This document shows positions 6,758 to 13,586 of a stretch of DNA of 18,195 nt, one piece after another; within the stretch, counting starts at the first letter, position 1; every line of letters begins with the position of its first letter. The notes beneath the pieces are model-generated. The model did not search any database and was not told the DNA's origin. It saw only the letters and a list, made by a program, of their open reading frames with translations. The stretch covers positions 1,525 to 19,719 of the forward strand of contig JAOAGA010000024.1 of the NCBI GenBank assembly GCA_026415985.1, given 5' to 3'. The DNA is from Pseudomonadota bacterium. Lineage in GTDB: Bacteria; CALINM01. The position numbers were made by a program, and so were the translations under genes.

Positions 6758-8638
6758 ATGGATCCTAACATTGAGAGAGAAGAAAAGATTAAAAAAAAGA
6801 TAAACGAGTTAAGAAAAAACTTTACCCTTAACGAGGAAGTAAAAAAATTTATCTATGATTGTTTAGCCGATGAAAGCTGGAGAGTAAGAAAAGATGCGGT
6901 TTCTTTAACCATAGAAAATCCTGAAAATGAGATCTTAGATATTTTAATCAATGGCTTAGCTTCGGAAGATAACGCTGGATTAAGAAATGCCTGTCAGGAA
7001 GCCCTTACAAAAATCGGAGAGAGGACCATAAATAAACTCATAGACTCATTCAATAAATCAGATAGGGATGTAAGAAAGTTTATAATTGATATCGTAGGAG
7101 ATATTGGCAAAACGGAGTATTGTGATTTTTTAATATCTGCTCTTAACGATAATGATGAAAATGTTGTAATTTCAGCCTGTGAAAATTTAGGAAAGTTAAG
7201 GAGCGAGAAGGCAATTGAGCCTCTGCTGAAAAAACTTGATAAAAACAATGAATGGTTATCTTTTGTTATTATAGAGGCGTTATCACAGATAGGAAAACCT
7301 TTCGATGCAGAGAAGATATTGTCACTGTGGGAAGTAAACCAGCTGAGAAAGCCAATACTTGATATGATAACTATTTTCGATGAGAAAACCGCAAAAGAGC
7401 TGTTAGCCAAAGCTTTTTGTGACAGAGCCTTTTTTGTTCAGGAAAATGCCAGTAAAGCCCTCTTTAGGGTTATATCCCTCAAGCCAGAAAGGCTGAAAGA
7501 TTTTCAAAACACCTTAGAAGATATTATCGTTTTTAACTCTAACTATAAAAAACTACTCAACGGTAAAAGAGAAGATGAGTTAATATTTGCTTTACTCACA
7601 TTCATATCAAAAGATGCGGGATTTTTTCAGGAATTCATGGAAAAGGCGGGCGATGAAGCACTGGAGTTTTTTGGTTCCCTTGGGGAGTATGCTGATTACA
7701 AGAATAAAGATCTGATAATAAAAAATATTAAAAATCATGAAGGGAAAAAAGAGGCCTATCTTGTATATCTAATTGGGTTATTCAGGATTGAAGATGGCAT
7801 ACCCTATCTTAAGGATTTGTGTAACGCTAACTATGGACACACGAGACAGGCAGTAGCCTTTTCTTTTGGGAAATTATCTTCCGAAGAGGCGGTAGACTGT
7901 CTTTTCAAACTTATAGATGATAAGTATAAAGATGTAAGGGAAGAGGCGGTCAAATCCCTTTCTAGGAAGATAACAAAAGACAACTTTCCTGAAGAGATGG
8001 CATTAAAAATCTTTGAAAGTGGTGATAAAGACAAAATAACCGCCATTTTGTCATTAATGGGAAGGATTGGTTATTTTAACGAAAAAATCATAACAAAAGC
8101 ACTTAGGGATATCAATCCAGAGGTGAGGGCTAAGGCAATTAAGTTAATATCGGAGTTTCGGTTAAAGGATTTCCTGAATGACGTATTATTGCTTTTGACT
8201 GATGAAAATGAAGAAGTTCGTTATGAAGCAATATTATGCACCGGTAATATTATCGAAGATGAAGAGATGGCAGAATTGTTAGTTCCTTTTCTTGACGATG
8301 AAAGCAATAATATTAAAAAGGCGACAATTCGCAGTATCTATAATATATCAAAGGATTTATTAAAAAAATTTGAAGACATAATCTTTAAAAACATATCCCC
8401 GATAATCTATCTTTATTTAATTGAACTTCTTCGTGAAGGCATGTCCTTTGATATTGAGAAGATGTTTAAAATTGCCGAAAATTTTGATGACTATGATATA
8501 TATCGTGAGCTAATATCCTCTCTTATCGAAAAGGGAGATACAGAAAGCGCTCGTCAGATTCTTAAAAGATTAGAAAGTGAAAAAGGTTTTAAGGGACTTC
8601 TTGATGAGTTTTCCCATCTGCTGGAGGAATCATTCTGA
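6758..8638 (+). CDS. HEAT-repeat scaffold protein in chemosensory operon
   Basis: This 626-residue protein is built almost entirely of HEAT/PBS-lyase-like helical repeats. Repeat units recur about every 30 residues, with the pattern D-x-x-x-x-VR-x-x-A and a following G or L, for example ESWRVRKDAVS, KDVREEAVKSL, NPEVRAKAIKLI and NEEVRYEAIL. There is no signal peptide, membrane segment or catalytic motif, so a cytoplasmic protein-binding solenoid is the best reading. The ATG directly follows the previous stop, with AAGGAG at 6747-6752, and its stop overlaps the cheR start (TGATG). From memory, HEAT-repeat proteins occur in some myxobacterial Che clusters (Cpc7 of the Che7 system); I could not check this. 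It may scaffold the receivers, CheR or the AAA+ ATPase; that is inference. Confidence 0.88.
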   Translation: MDPNIEREEKIKKKINELRKNFTLNEEVKKFIYDCLADESWRVRKDAVSLTIENPENEILDILINGLASEDNAGLRNACQEALTKIGERTINKLIDSFNKSDRDVRKFIIDIVGDIGKTEYCDFLISALNDNDENVVISACENLGKLRSEKAIEPLLKKLDKNNEWLSFVIIEALSQIGKPFDAEKILSLWEVNQLRKPILDMITIFDEKTAKELLAKAFCDRAFFVQENASKALFRVISLKPERLKDFQNTLEDIIVFNSNYKKLLNGKREDELIFALLTFISKDAGFFQEFMEKAGDEALEFFGSLGEYADYKNKDLIIKNIKNHEGKKEAYLVYLIGLFRIEDGIPYLKDLCNANYGHTRQAVAFSFGKLSSEEAVDCLFKLIDDKYKDVREEAVKSLSRKITKDNFPEEMALKIFESGDKDKITAILSLMGRIGYFNEKIITKALRDINPEVRAKAIKLISEFRLKDFLNDVLLLLTDENEEVRYEAILCTGNIIEDEEMAELLVPFLDDESNNIKKATIRSIYNISKDLLKKFEDIIFKNISPIIYLYLIELLREGMSFDIEKMFKIAENFDDYDIYRELISSLIEKGDTESARQILKRLESEKGFKGLLDEFSHLLEESF

Positions 8639-9486
8639 TGTGGAATATCTCTGGAGGCCCCCAGTTAAGCAATGAAGAGTTTATTAACCTTAGAAATTTC
8701 ATAAAGGAAAAATGTGGAATATTCTTTGATGAAAACTCTAAATATATTCTTGAAAAACGTTTATCCTCAAGACTTGTTGACTTAAAAATTGAATCATTTA
8801 AAGAGTATCTGTTTTTTTTAAAGTTCGATAAAAGACGGGAAGAAGAGTTACTTCTTATCTATGACATACTTACTACTAATGAAACCTATTTTTTTAGGGA
8901 AGAGTACCAGTTAAAGGCCTTTTCTGATGAGATACTGCCTGAAATTTTATCTAAAAAGGGCGATTCAAAAAGTTTACGGATCTGGTCAGCAGGCTGTTCA
9001 ACTGGAGAAGAGGCTTATACTATAGCAATGATACTTTATAACAAAAAAGACATTATGGAAAATTATAAGATCAATATCTTTGCAAGTGATATAAGCCAGA
9101 GATGTCTTAAGATTGCCAGAGAGGGTGTTTATGGTCAGAACTCCTTTAGAGGAGAAAAGGATGATTACAAAAACATCTTTTTTACCTTGACGGAGGATAA
9201 AAAATACAGAATCAAAGATGAGATAAAAAGGTTAGTCAGTTTCGGACATCTTAACCTGCTTGATAAAAGACAGATAGCCATGTTGCCGTCAATGGATATT
9301 GTTTTTTGCAGGAATGTCTTGATATATTTCGATAATGAATCCCGTAAGATTGTCATAGACAATTTTTATAATAAACTGACTAACGGTGGTTTTCTCCTGT
9401 TGGGGCATGCGGAATCACTGATTAATGTTTCAACAGCCTTTATTATGAGACACCTGAAAAATGATTTGGTTTATCAAAAACCCTGA
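8638..9486 (+). CDS. cheR: Chemoreceptor glutamate methyltransferase CheR
   Basis: CheR transfers methyl groups from S-adenosylmethionine to receptor glutamates during adaptation. The 282-residue protein has the usual two parts: an N-terminal helical domain (about 12-80) and a methyltransferase domain. Diagnostic motifs are NETYFFRE (81-88), the SAM-binding WSAGCSTGEE (116-125), the acidic D151 in FASDIS, and the late motif FCRNVLIYF (223-231). Length is normal for the family, and no TPR or other extension is fused. The ATG overlaps the HEAT stop by one base (TGATG) and is preceded by GGAGG within CTGGAGGAA, so the start is secure. With CheB next door it makes a complete methylation pair, which implies an MCP outside this window. 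Confidence 0.97.
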   Translation: MWNISGGPQLSNEEFINLRNFIKEKCGIFFDENSKYILEKRLSSRLVDLKIESFKEYLFFLKFDKRREEELLLIYDILTTNETYFFREEYQLKAFSDEILPEILSKKGDSKSLRIWSAGCSTGEEAYTIAMILYNKKDIMENYKINIFASDISQRCLKIAREGVYGQNSFRGEKDDYKNIFFTLTEDKKYRIKDEIKRLVSFGHLNLLDKRQIAMLPSMDIVFCRNVLIYFDNESRKIVIDNFYNKLTNGGFLLLGHAESLINVSTAFIMRHLKNDLVYQKP

Positions 9487-9498
9487 TATAATTATATT

Positions 9499-10515
9499 AT
9501 GAAAAAGATATTAATAATTGACGATTCTCCCTTTACCAGAAAAATCCTGAAAGAGATGATAGAGGAAGACCCTGAATTTAAGGTAATTGATACCGCAGCT
9601 AATGGTGTAGAGGGGCTTAAAAAGGCTTTAACCTTAAAGCCAGACTTAATTACAGTTGATCTGGAAATGCCGGAGATGGATGGTTTTAGCTTCTTAAGAT
9701 TCATGATGGCACAACAACCCATACCAACCATTGTCGTGTCAAGCCTACACTCATCAGAGAATGTCTTCAAGGCTCTTGAGATGGGTGCGGTAGATTTTGT
9801 AATGAAACCTACGCAAAGTGCTTCTTATCAGCTCTTGGAAATCAAAAAGGATCTGCTTTTTAAAATCAGGGCAGCATTAATTAGCAATATTCAAATTAAA
9901 AAACCCGAAAAAACAAAAAAGGTTTCATACCCAAAGAATAACTTTAGGATTATTGCTATAGGTTCATCTACCGGTGGGCCACAGGCGATAACAAGAATAG
10001 TTTCAAGCTTACAGGGCAATCTGAATGCACCGATTTTAATAGCCCAACACATGCCCGAGGGTTTTACTAAGGTTTTTGCAGAGAGGCTTAATAAAAGTTG
10101 TGCCCTGAATGTATCAGAAGTAAAACAGGATGAGATAATAGAACCGGGCAATGTCTATATTGCCCCCGGTGGAAGTCATTTACGGGTAAAAGAGAAAAAT
10201 GGCAATCTTTTTACGGAAATAGTTGAAAAAAAGAATAAAGATATTTATATTCCATCTGTCAATGTTCTTTTCGAGTCTCTTGTCCCCTATTCTAACAGAT
10301 GCATCGCCATAATCCTGACAGGCATGGGGTCCGATGGAAAAAACGGGGCTATTAAGCTAAAAGAGGGAGGAGCAAAAATTTGGGCTGAGTCAAAAGAGAG
10401 TGCAGTTATATTTGGAATGCCTCAGGAGGTTATAAAAGCAGGTATTGCTGACAAAATCCTTCCTTTATGGGATATTCCTTTGCATATTATTAAAGAAGTG
10501 GGTATTATAGATTGA
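9499..10515 (+). CDS. cheB: Chemotaxis methylesterase/deamidase CheB
   Basis: This 338-residue protein reverses CheR methylation and can deamidate receptor glutamines. The N-terminal receiver (1-125) keeps D8/D9, phospho-acceptor D54 (LITVDLEMPEMDG), and K103 in VMKPT. The esterase domain (about 148-338) keeps the catalytic triad: S157 in IGSSTGGPQA, H184 in AQHMPEGF, and D279 in LTGMGSDG. Phosphorylation by CheA should activate it, giving adaptation feedback. The gene lies 12 bases after cheR. I see no convincing Shine-Dalgarno before the ATG, only AT-rich sequence (GATATAATTATATT), although the N terminus MKKILIIDDS fits the family exactly. Poor initiation could keep CheB low relative to CheR. 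No C-terminal receptor-binding tail is evident. Confidence 0.97.
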   Translation: MKKILIIDDSPFTRKILKEMIEEDPEFKVIDTAANGVEGLKKALTLKPDLITVDLEMPEMDGFSFLRFMMAQQPIPTIVVSSLHSSENVFKALEMGAVDFVMKPTQSASYQLLEIKKDLLFKIRAALISNIQIKKPEKTKKVSYPKNNFRIIAIGSSTGGPQAITRIVSSLQGNLNAPILIAQHMPEGFTKVFAERLNKSCALNVSEVKQDEIIEPGNVYIAPGGSHLRVKEKNGNLFTEIVEKKNKDIYIPSVNVLFESLVPYSNRCIAIILTGMGSDGKNGAIKLKEGGAKIWAESKESAVIFGMPQEVIKAGIADKILPLWDIPLHIIKEVGIID

Positions 10516-10560
10516 AAAAATTTTTTATTAATTTTATTATAGCATTAAAAGGAAAAAAGG

Positions 10561-11364
10561 ATGGTTAAAGAGATCGGAGAAGATTTTTTTTATAACCTTA
10601 AAAAGGCTGTAGAACACGCCAAAAACCTTATAAATGAAAACACCAAGCTCAAACTTGAAATAAAAAAGCTCAAAGAAGAGCTTGAGGCAAGAAAAGATGA
10701 AATTACTCAATCATCTCACAGTGAATGTTATAAAAAAATAAATGATTTAGAAGAAAAAAACTCAGAGTTTAACAAAAGAATTTCAGAACTGGAAGAAGAA
10801 AACAAAAATTTTGCTACCAAGTATGTTGAGCTTGAAAGTGAGAATAACAATCTTGCCAACCTGTATGTGGCAAGTTTTCAGCTCCATTCTACTCTTAACT
10901 TTAAAGAAGTTGTTCAGATTATAATGGAGATAGTAATTAACCTGATTGGTGCAGAAGTTTTTGTCTTATATCTGCTCGATGAAAAGACAAATGAGCTTAC
11001 TCCCATAGCGACAGAAGGGATAGAGATTGAGAAAACAAACAGCATAAAACTTGGGAAAGGAGTAGTCGGAAGAAGTGCAAAAACAGGTGAAAATTATTTC
11101 AGTGAACTAATTCCCATCTACGATGAGTTTAATGAAGATGCCCCTATAGCTTGTATACCTTTAAAAATCAAAGAGCACACAATCGGTGTCATTGCCATAT
11201 ATAAATTATTAATGCAAAAAGAACAATTTACAGAACTTGATTATGAGTTATTTACTCTCTTGGCTGGACATGCAGCAACGGCAATTTTCAGCTCAAAGCT
11301 CTACACGGAATCGGAACGTAAATTATCTACCATTCAGGGATTTATTGAACTGCTGACAAAATAA
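10561..11364 (+). CDS. Coiled-coil plus GAF-domain sensory protein
   Basis: The 267-residue protein starts with about 85 residues of heptad-like, Lys/Glu/Leu-rich sequence (residues 15-100, for example KLKLEIKKLKEELEA and RISELEEENKNF) predicted as a coiled coil. A GAF domain follows (about 108-245: LNFKEVVQIIMEIVINLIGAE, GKGVVGRSAKTGE, IPLKIKEHTIGVIAIYK). It ends SERKLSTIQGFIELLTK with no kinase, cyclase or output domain. GAF domains bind cyclic nucleotides, small ligands, haem or iron-sulphur sites; no cofactor-specific motif is clear here. There are no membrane helices, so it is cytoplasmic. It sits 45 bases after cheB, behind an A/G-rich AAAAGGAAAAAAGG, and 13 bases before the second cheY. 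It could be a soluble input to the array. It lacks the MCP hairpin signature and is not itself a receptor. Confidence 0.88.
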   Translation: MVKEIGEDFFYNLKKAVEHAKNLINENTKLKLEIKKLKEELEARKDEITQSSHSECYKKINDLEEKNSEFNKRISELEEENKNFATKYVELESENNNLANLYVASFQLHSTLNFKEVVQIIMEIVINLIGAEVFVLYLLDEKTNELTPIATEGIEIEKTNSIKLGKGVVGRSAKTGENYFSELIPIYDEFNEDAPIACIPLKIKEHTIGVIAIYKLLMQKEQFTELDYELFTLLAGHAATAIFSSKLYTESERKLSTIQGFIELLTK

Positions 11365-11377
11365 AAAGGAGATTAAG

Positions 11378-11755
11378 ATGGCTGGTATAAACATATTAGT
11401 TGTTGAAGACTCACCCACAATGAGACAGCTAATAGTTTTTGCTTTAAAAAGACTTAAAGATGTCAGTGTAGTTGAGGCAAATGATGGTGTTGATGGCCTG
11501 AAAAAACTTTCGGCTCAGAAATTTGATTTGCTGATTGCTGATATTAATATGCCTATTATGGATGGGTTAAAGCTTGTTAGTCTTGTAAGGCAGGATCAGA
11601 AGTATAAAGACATGCCCATAATAATTGTTACAACAGAAGGAGCAGAGGAGGACAAAAAAAGAGGCCTTACCTTAGGTGCAAATGCCTATTTAACTAAACC
11701 TGTTCAGACAAATCAATTAATCTCTACCGTAAAAGATCTTCTGCGTATTTCATAA
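11378..11755 (+). CDS. cheY: CheY-like single-domain response regulator (second copy)
   Basis: A 125-residue stand-alone receiver with a working phosphorylation site: acidic pocket E10/D11 (LVVEDSPTMRQ), phospho-acceptor D55 (IADINMPIMDG), T85/T86 (IVTTEG) and K107 (YLTKPV). The E-D pair in place of D-D is common among active receivers. A good AAAAGGAG precedes the ATG. It is the last recognisable chemosensory gene of the cluster and lies directly after the coiled-coil/GAF gene. Having two CheY proteins with one CheA is typical where one is the output and the other a phosphate sink or a branch to another target. Which is which cannot be told here. The next gene, a rubredoxin-like gene, begins 12 bases downstream. 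Confidence 0.95.
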   Translation: MAGINILVVEDSPTMRQLIVFALKRLKDVSVVEANDGVDGLKKLSAQKFDLLIADINMPIMDGLKLVSLVRQDQKYKDMPIIIVTTEGAEEDKKRGLTLGANAYLTKPVQTNQLISTVKDLLRIS

Positions 11756-11767
11756 TCGGGAAATTTT

Positions 11768-12102
11768 ATGGGAAAATTCAGATGTAAGGTTTGTTTATAT
11801 ATTCATAACGGAGAATCCGCCCCGATATCTGTCCTAAATGTGGGGCACCAAAGGAGCAGTTTGAAAAAATACCGGAAAATATTTCTTTACTAATTGACAG
11901 ATCAAGCAGGACAAATAACTTATTAATAGAATCCTTATATAAGATATCAGAACTTTCAAAAATAGCTAATGCAGGTATAGAAGACAATCTTGATCCCTCT
12001 TGTCTTTACATATTTCAAAGAATAAAAGAAAGTTGTAAAATTATAGAAAAGATGCTTTTATCAGAGATAAACGTACATACTCAAAAAAATAAATGGGGAT
12101 AA
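11768..12102 (+). pseudogene. Rubredoxin-like protein with helical tail, broken by a one-base frameshift
   Basis: From ATG 11768 the frame reads MGKFRCKVCLYIHNGESAP and then loses sense, stopping near 11893. Dropping one base of frame within the C run at 11820-11823 restores DICPKCGAPKEQFEKI and a further open stretch of about 70 residues to the TAA at 12100-12102. The rejoined protein aligns without gaps to the intact paralogue just downstream (both have CKVC-x-YIH, nine residues to C, then CP-x-CGA), so a missing base is the simplest reading. The restored product, about 111 residues, would have a rubrerythrin-type Fe(Cys)4 site (two C-x2-C pairs) followed by a helical tail of unknown role. 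Either the gene is genuinely inactivated or the C run was miscalled. The first pair reads CKVCLY, lacking the usual CGY glycine. Confidence 0.75.
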
Positions 12103-12111
12103 GGAGGATCT

Positions 12112-12219
12112 ATGAAATGGCAATGTAAAGTCTGTGGTTATATACACGAAGGACCGGAACCACCCGATGTTTGTCCGGTCTGTGGTGCCGATAAGTCACA
12201 GTTTGTAAAAATTGATTAA
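12112..12219 (+). CDS. Minimal rubredoxin-like (rubrerythrin C-terminal type) protein, 35 residues
   Basis: This tiny gene encodes MKWQCKVCGYIHEGPEPP followed by DVCPVCGADKSQFVKID, a single-iron site with two C-x2-C knuckles (C5/C8 and C21/C24). It matches the short rubredoxin-like module at the C terminus of rubrerythrins, shorter than classical rubredoxin at about 52 residues. Such proteins carry electrons in anaerobes, often to peroxide- or superoxide-detoxifying enzymes. An excellent AAGGAGG (12101-12107) overlaps the end of the frameshifted paralogue, 4 bases before the ATG. The two genes look like a tandem duplication. The partner enzyme is not in the window. Confidence is high because both cysteine pairs, the ribosome site and the paralogue agree. 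Confidence 0.92.
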   Translation: MKWQCKVCGYIHEGPEPPDVCPVCGADKSQFVKID

Positions 12220-12235
12220 AAATTAAAAAATACAG

Positions 12236-12247
12236 TAAGGAGGTGAT
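12236..12247 (+). promoter_or_regulatory. Near-perfect Shine-Dalgarno deciding the ferredoxin start
   Basis: TAAGGAGGTGAT matches twelve consecutive bases complementary to the usual bacterial 16S rRNA 3' end. It sits the right distance before ATG 12252 and excludes the in-frame GTG at 12243, which lies inside it. It suggests high ferredoxin expression. Confidence 0.9.
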
Positions 12248-12251
12248 AACA

Positions 12252-12425
12252 ATGGCATATTTTATTAATGACGATTGTGTTATGTGTGGTGCCTGTAAGG
12301 ATGAGTGCCCCACCGGAGCTATAAGTGAAGGTGATCCCAAATATACAATTGATGATAGCAAATGCGATGACTGTGGAACCTGTGCGGAGGTTTGTCCTGT
12401 TGGTGCACCACAGCCAAAAAAATAA
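12252..12425 (+). CDS. 2[4Fe-4S] ferredoxin
   Basis: A 57-residue clostridial-type ferredoxin with two complete cluster motifs: C9-x2-C12-x2-C15-x3-C19-P and C38-x2-C41-x2-C44-x3-C48-P. Each cluster takes three cysteines from one motif and the fourth from the other, the standard internal symmetry. It carries low-potential electrons in the cytoplasm, for example to and from oxidoreductases such as pyruvate:ferredoxin oxidoreductase; the partner here is unknown. Many acidic residues (DDSKCDDC) are typical. It follows the rubredoxin-like gene by 32 bases and is closed by a strong terminator 8 bases after its stop, so it is the last gene of the + strand transcription unit. Confidence 0.97.
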   Translation: MAYFINDDCVMCGACKDECPTGAISEGDPKYTIDDSKCDDCGTCAEVCPVGAPQPKK

Positions 12426-12433
12426 CTCAAAAA

Positions 12434-12469
12434 ACCCGGAGGATAGCCCTCCGGGTATCTTTATTTTTA
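12434..12469 (+). terminator. Rho-independent terminator
   Basis: A nine-base-pair GC-rich stem, ACCCGGAGG (12434-12442) with CCTCCGGGT (12448-12456), encloses a five-base loop and is followed by a T-rich tract (ATCTTTATTTTT). It ends the chemosensory/redox transcription unit. The A-run before it may also give weak termination from the other strand. Confidence 0.92.
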
Positions 12470-12626
12470 CCTTCAAAGGTAAAAAGTTGCCATCTGTCAA
12501 GCCTTTGCCTAAATAATTCGAGTAATACTTTTCCCTCTTGTCACGATATATATTGCTTTTTAGTGAATATATATTTAAAAACTTTATCTAAAAAAACTGG
12601 CATATTTTCTGCTTTACGTTCCTTCC

Positions 12627-13586
12627 ATGAACTACATTCTTGAATTCCTTTCCGATTTTATAAAAGAATTTGTATTTCTATTACCTTATTTCTTTGCTGG
12701 TGTTGCCATAGAAGCTCTGATAAGAACATTTAAGTGGCACATAAAGATAAAAAACACCATTAAAAAATATGGAATTATTTCTATTTTCATTGCAACAGCC
12801 CTTGGATTAATAAGCCCTCTCTGTGCCTGTGGTGTTTTACCCTTGTCTTTGGGACTTCTTTTCGGAGGTGTTCCCTTTTCTACCGTAATGGCACTTATTA
12901 TTACTTCTCCTCTTATGAGTCCTGCAGGTTATACATTAACTCAGTTTGAGTTGGGAACTGAATGGGCCATAGTAAAGCTTATATCGGCAGGATTTATGGG
13001 AATCTATGCGGGATTAGTTACCTACTTTCTTGAAGATAAATATTTTAAAGAATACCAGATAATGAAGCTTGACAGTATCCCCCATGATGCAGATTTTCAT
13101 GATCCCGATTTCCCCATAGATGAACTGAGATGTAGCTGTCATAGGCAGTTAAGTCACAGAGTAGAAGAGAAAACAAGAAGCAAATTTCTATTATTTTTAG
13201 CCAAATTCTATGAAGGGGCGATGAGAATCGGAAAATATTTGCTCATAGGAATCTTTTTTGAAATACTGATTTCTAAATATGTTCCTTCCGAATGGGTAGG
13301 TAACTATTTAAGCAAAGGAAATCCTTTAAACATACTAATGGTAATTATTGTATCAATTCCCTTGTACGTGAATCAGATTTCAGCTTCTGCAATTCTTTAT
13401 GGATTACTTGAGAAAGGTATTAGTAAAGGAGCGGGATTGGCATTTTTAATAGGTGGTCCCGTAACAGCAATACCTGTAATGGCGGTTTTTTTTACATTAT
13501 TTAAGAAAAGAGTGTTTTTCTACTATCTGTTTATAGCGGTGAGCGGAACTTATATTCTTAGTCTAATTTATCAGTTTTTCTTTTGA
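12627..13586 (+). CDS. ArsP_1/DUF318-family membrane permease, probable metal or metalloid exporter
   Basis: A 319-residue integral membrane protein with about eight hydrophobic segments. The repeat halves show the family marks: SPLCACGVLPLSLGLLFGG (63-81, with C66 and C68), ALIITSPLMSPAGY (89-102), and, in the second half, LAFLIGGPVTAIPVM (271-285). These place it in the ArsP_1 permease group, which includes methylarsenite exporters and the SO_0444-type Cu/Zn exporters. The central loop (about 146-185) carries possible metal ligands: H153, H158, C169, C171, H172 and H177. No ArsR or MerR regulator is adjacent. The ATG lacks a clear Shine-Dalgarno, but no better start exists upstream. Its 3' end overlaps the convergent NlpC/P60 gene by 24 bases. 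Substrate is uncertain. Confidence 0.87.
   Translation: MNYILEFLSDFIKEFVFLLPYFFAGVAIEALIRTFKWHIKIKNTIKKYGIISIFIATALGLISPLCACGVLPLSLGLLFGGVPFSTVMALIITSPLMSPAGYTLTQFELGTEWAIVKLISAGFMGIYAGLVTYFLEDKYFKEYQIMKLDSIPHDADFHDPDFPIDELRCSCHRQLSHRVEEKTRSKFLLFLAKFYEGAMRIGKYLLIGIFFEILISKYVPSEWVGNYLSKGNPLNILMVIIVSIPLYVNQISASAILYGLLEKGISKGAGLAFLIGGPVTAIPVMAVFFTLFKKRVFFYYLFIAVSGTYILSLIYQFFF

Noticed and set aside
10561-11364. The coiled-coil/GAF protein as a soluble chemoreceptor
   Set aside because: It lacks the conserved MCP hairpin tip and has too short a coiled coil. Only an accessory sensory role can be supported.
11378-11755. E10 instead of Asp in the second CheY as a sign of an inactive receiver
   Set aside because: An E-D acidic pair is common in active receivers, and the phospho-acceptor D55, Thr and Lys are all present.
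12487-12514. Promoter for the permease gene: TTGCCA, 17 bases, TAAATA
   Set aside because: The -10 box matches poorly, and two other weak pairs occur within 100 bases, so none can be chosen.
12392-12643. Small + strand open frames between the ferredoxin and the permease
   Set aside because: They run across the end of the ferredoxin and through the terminator hairpin, with no ribosome site or recognisable product.
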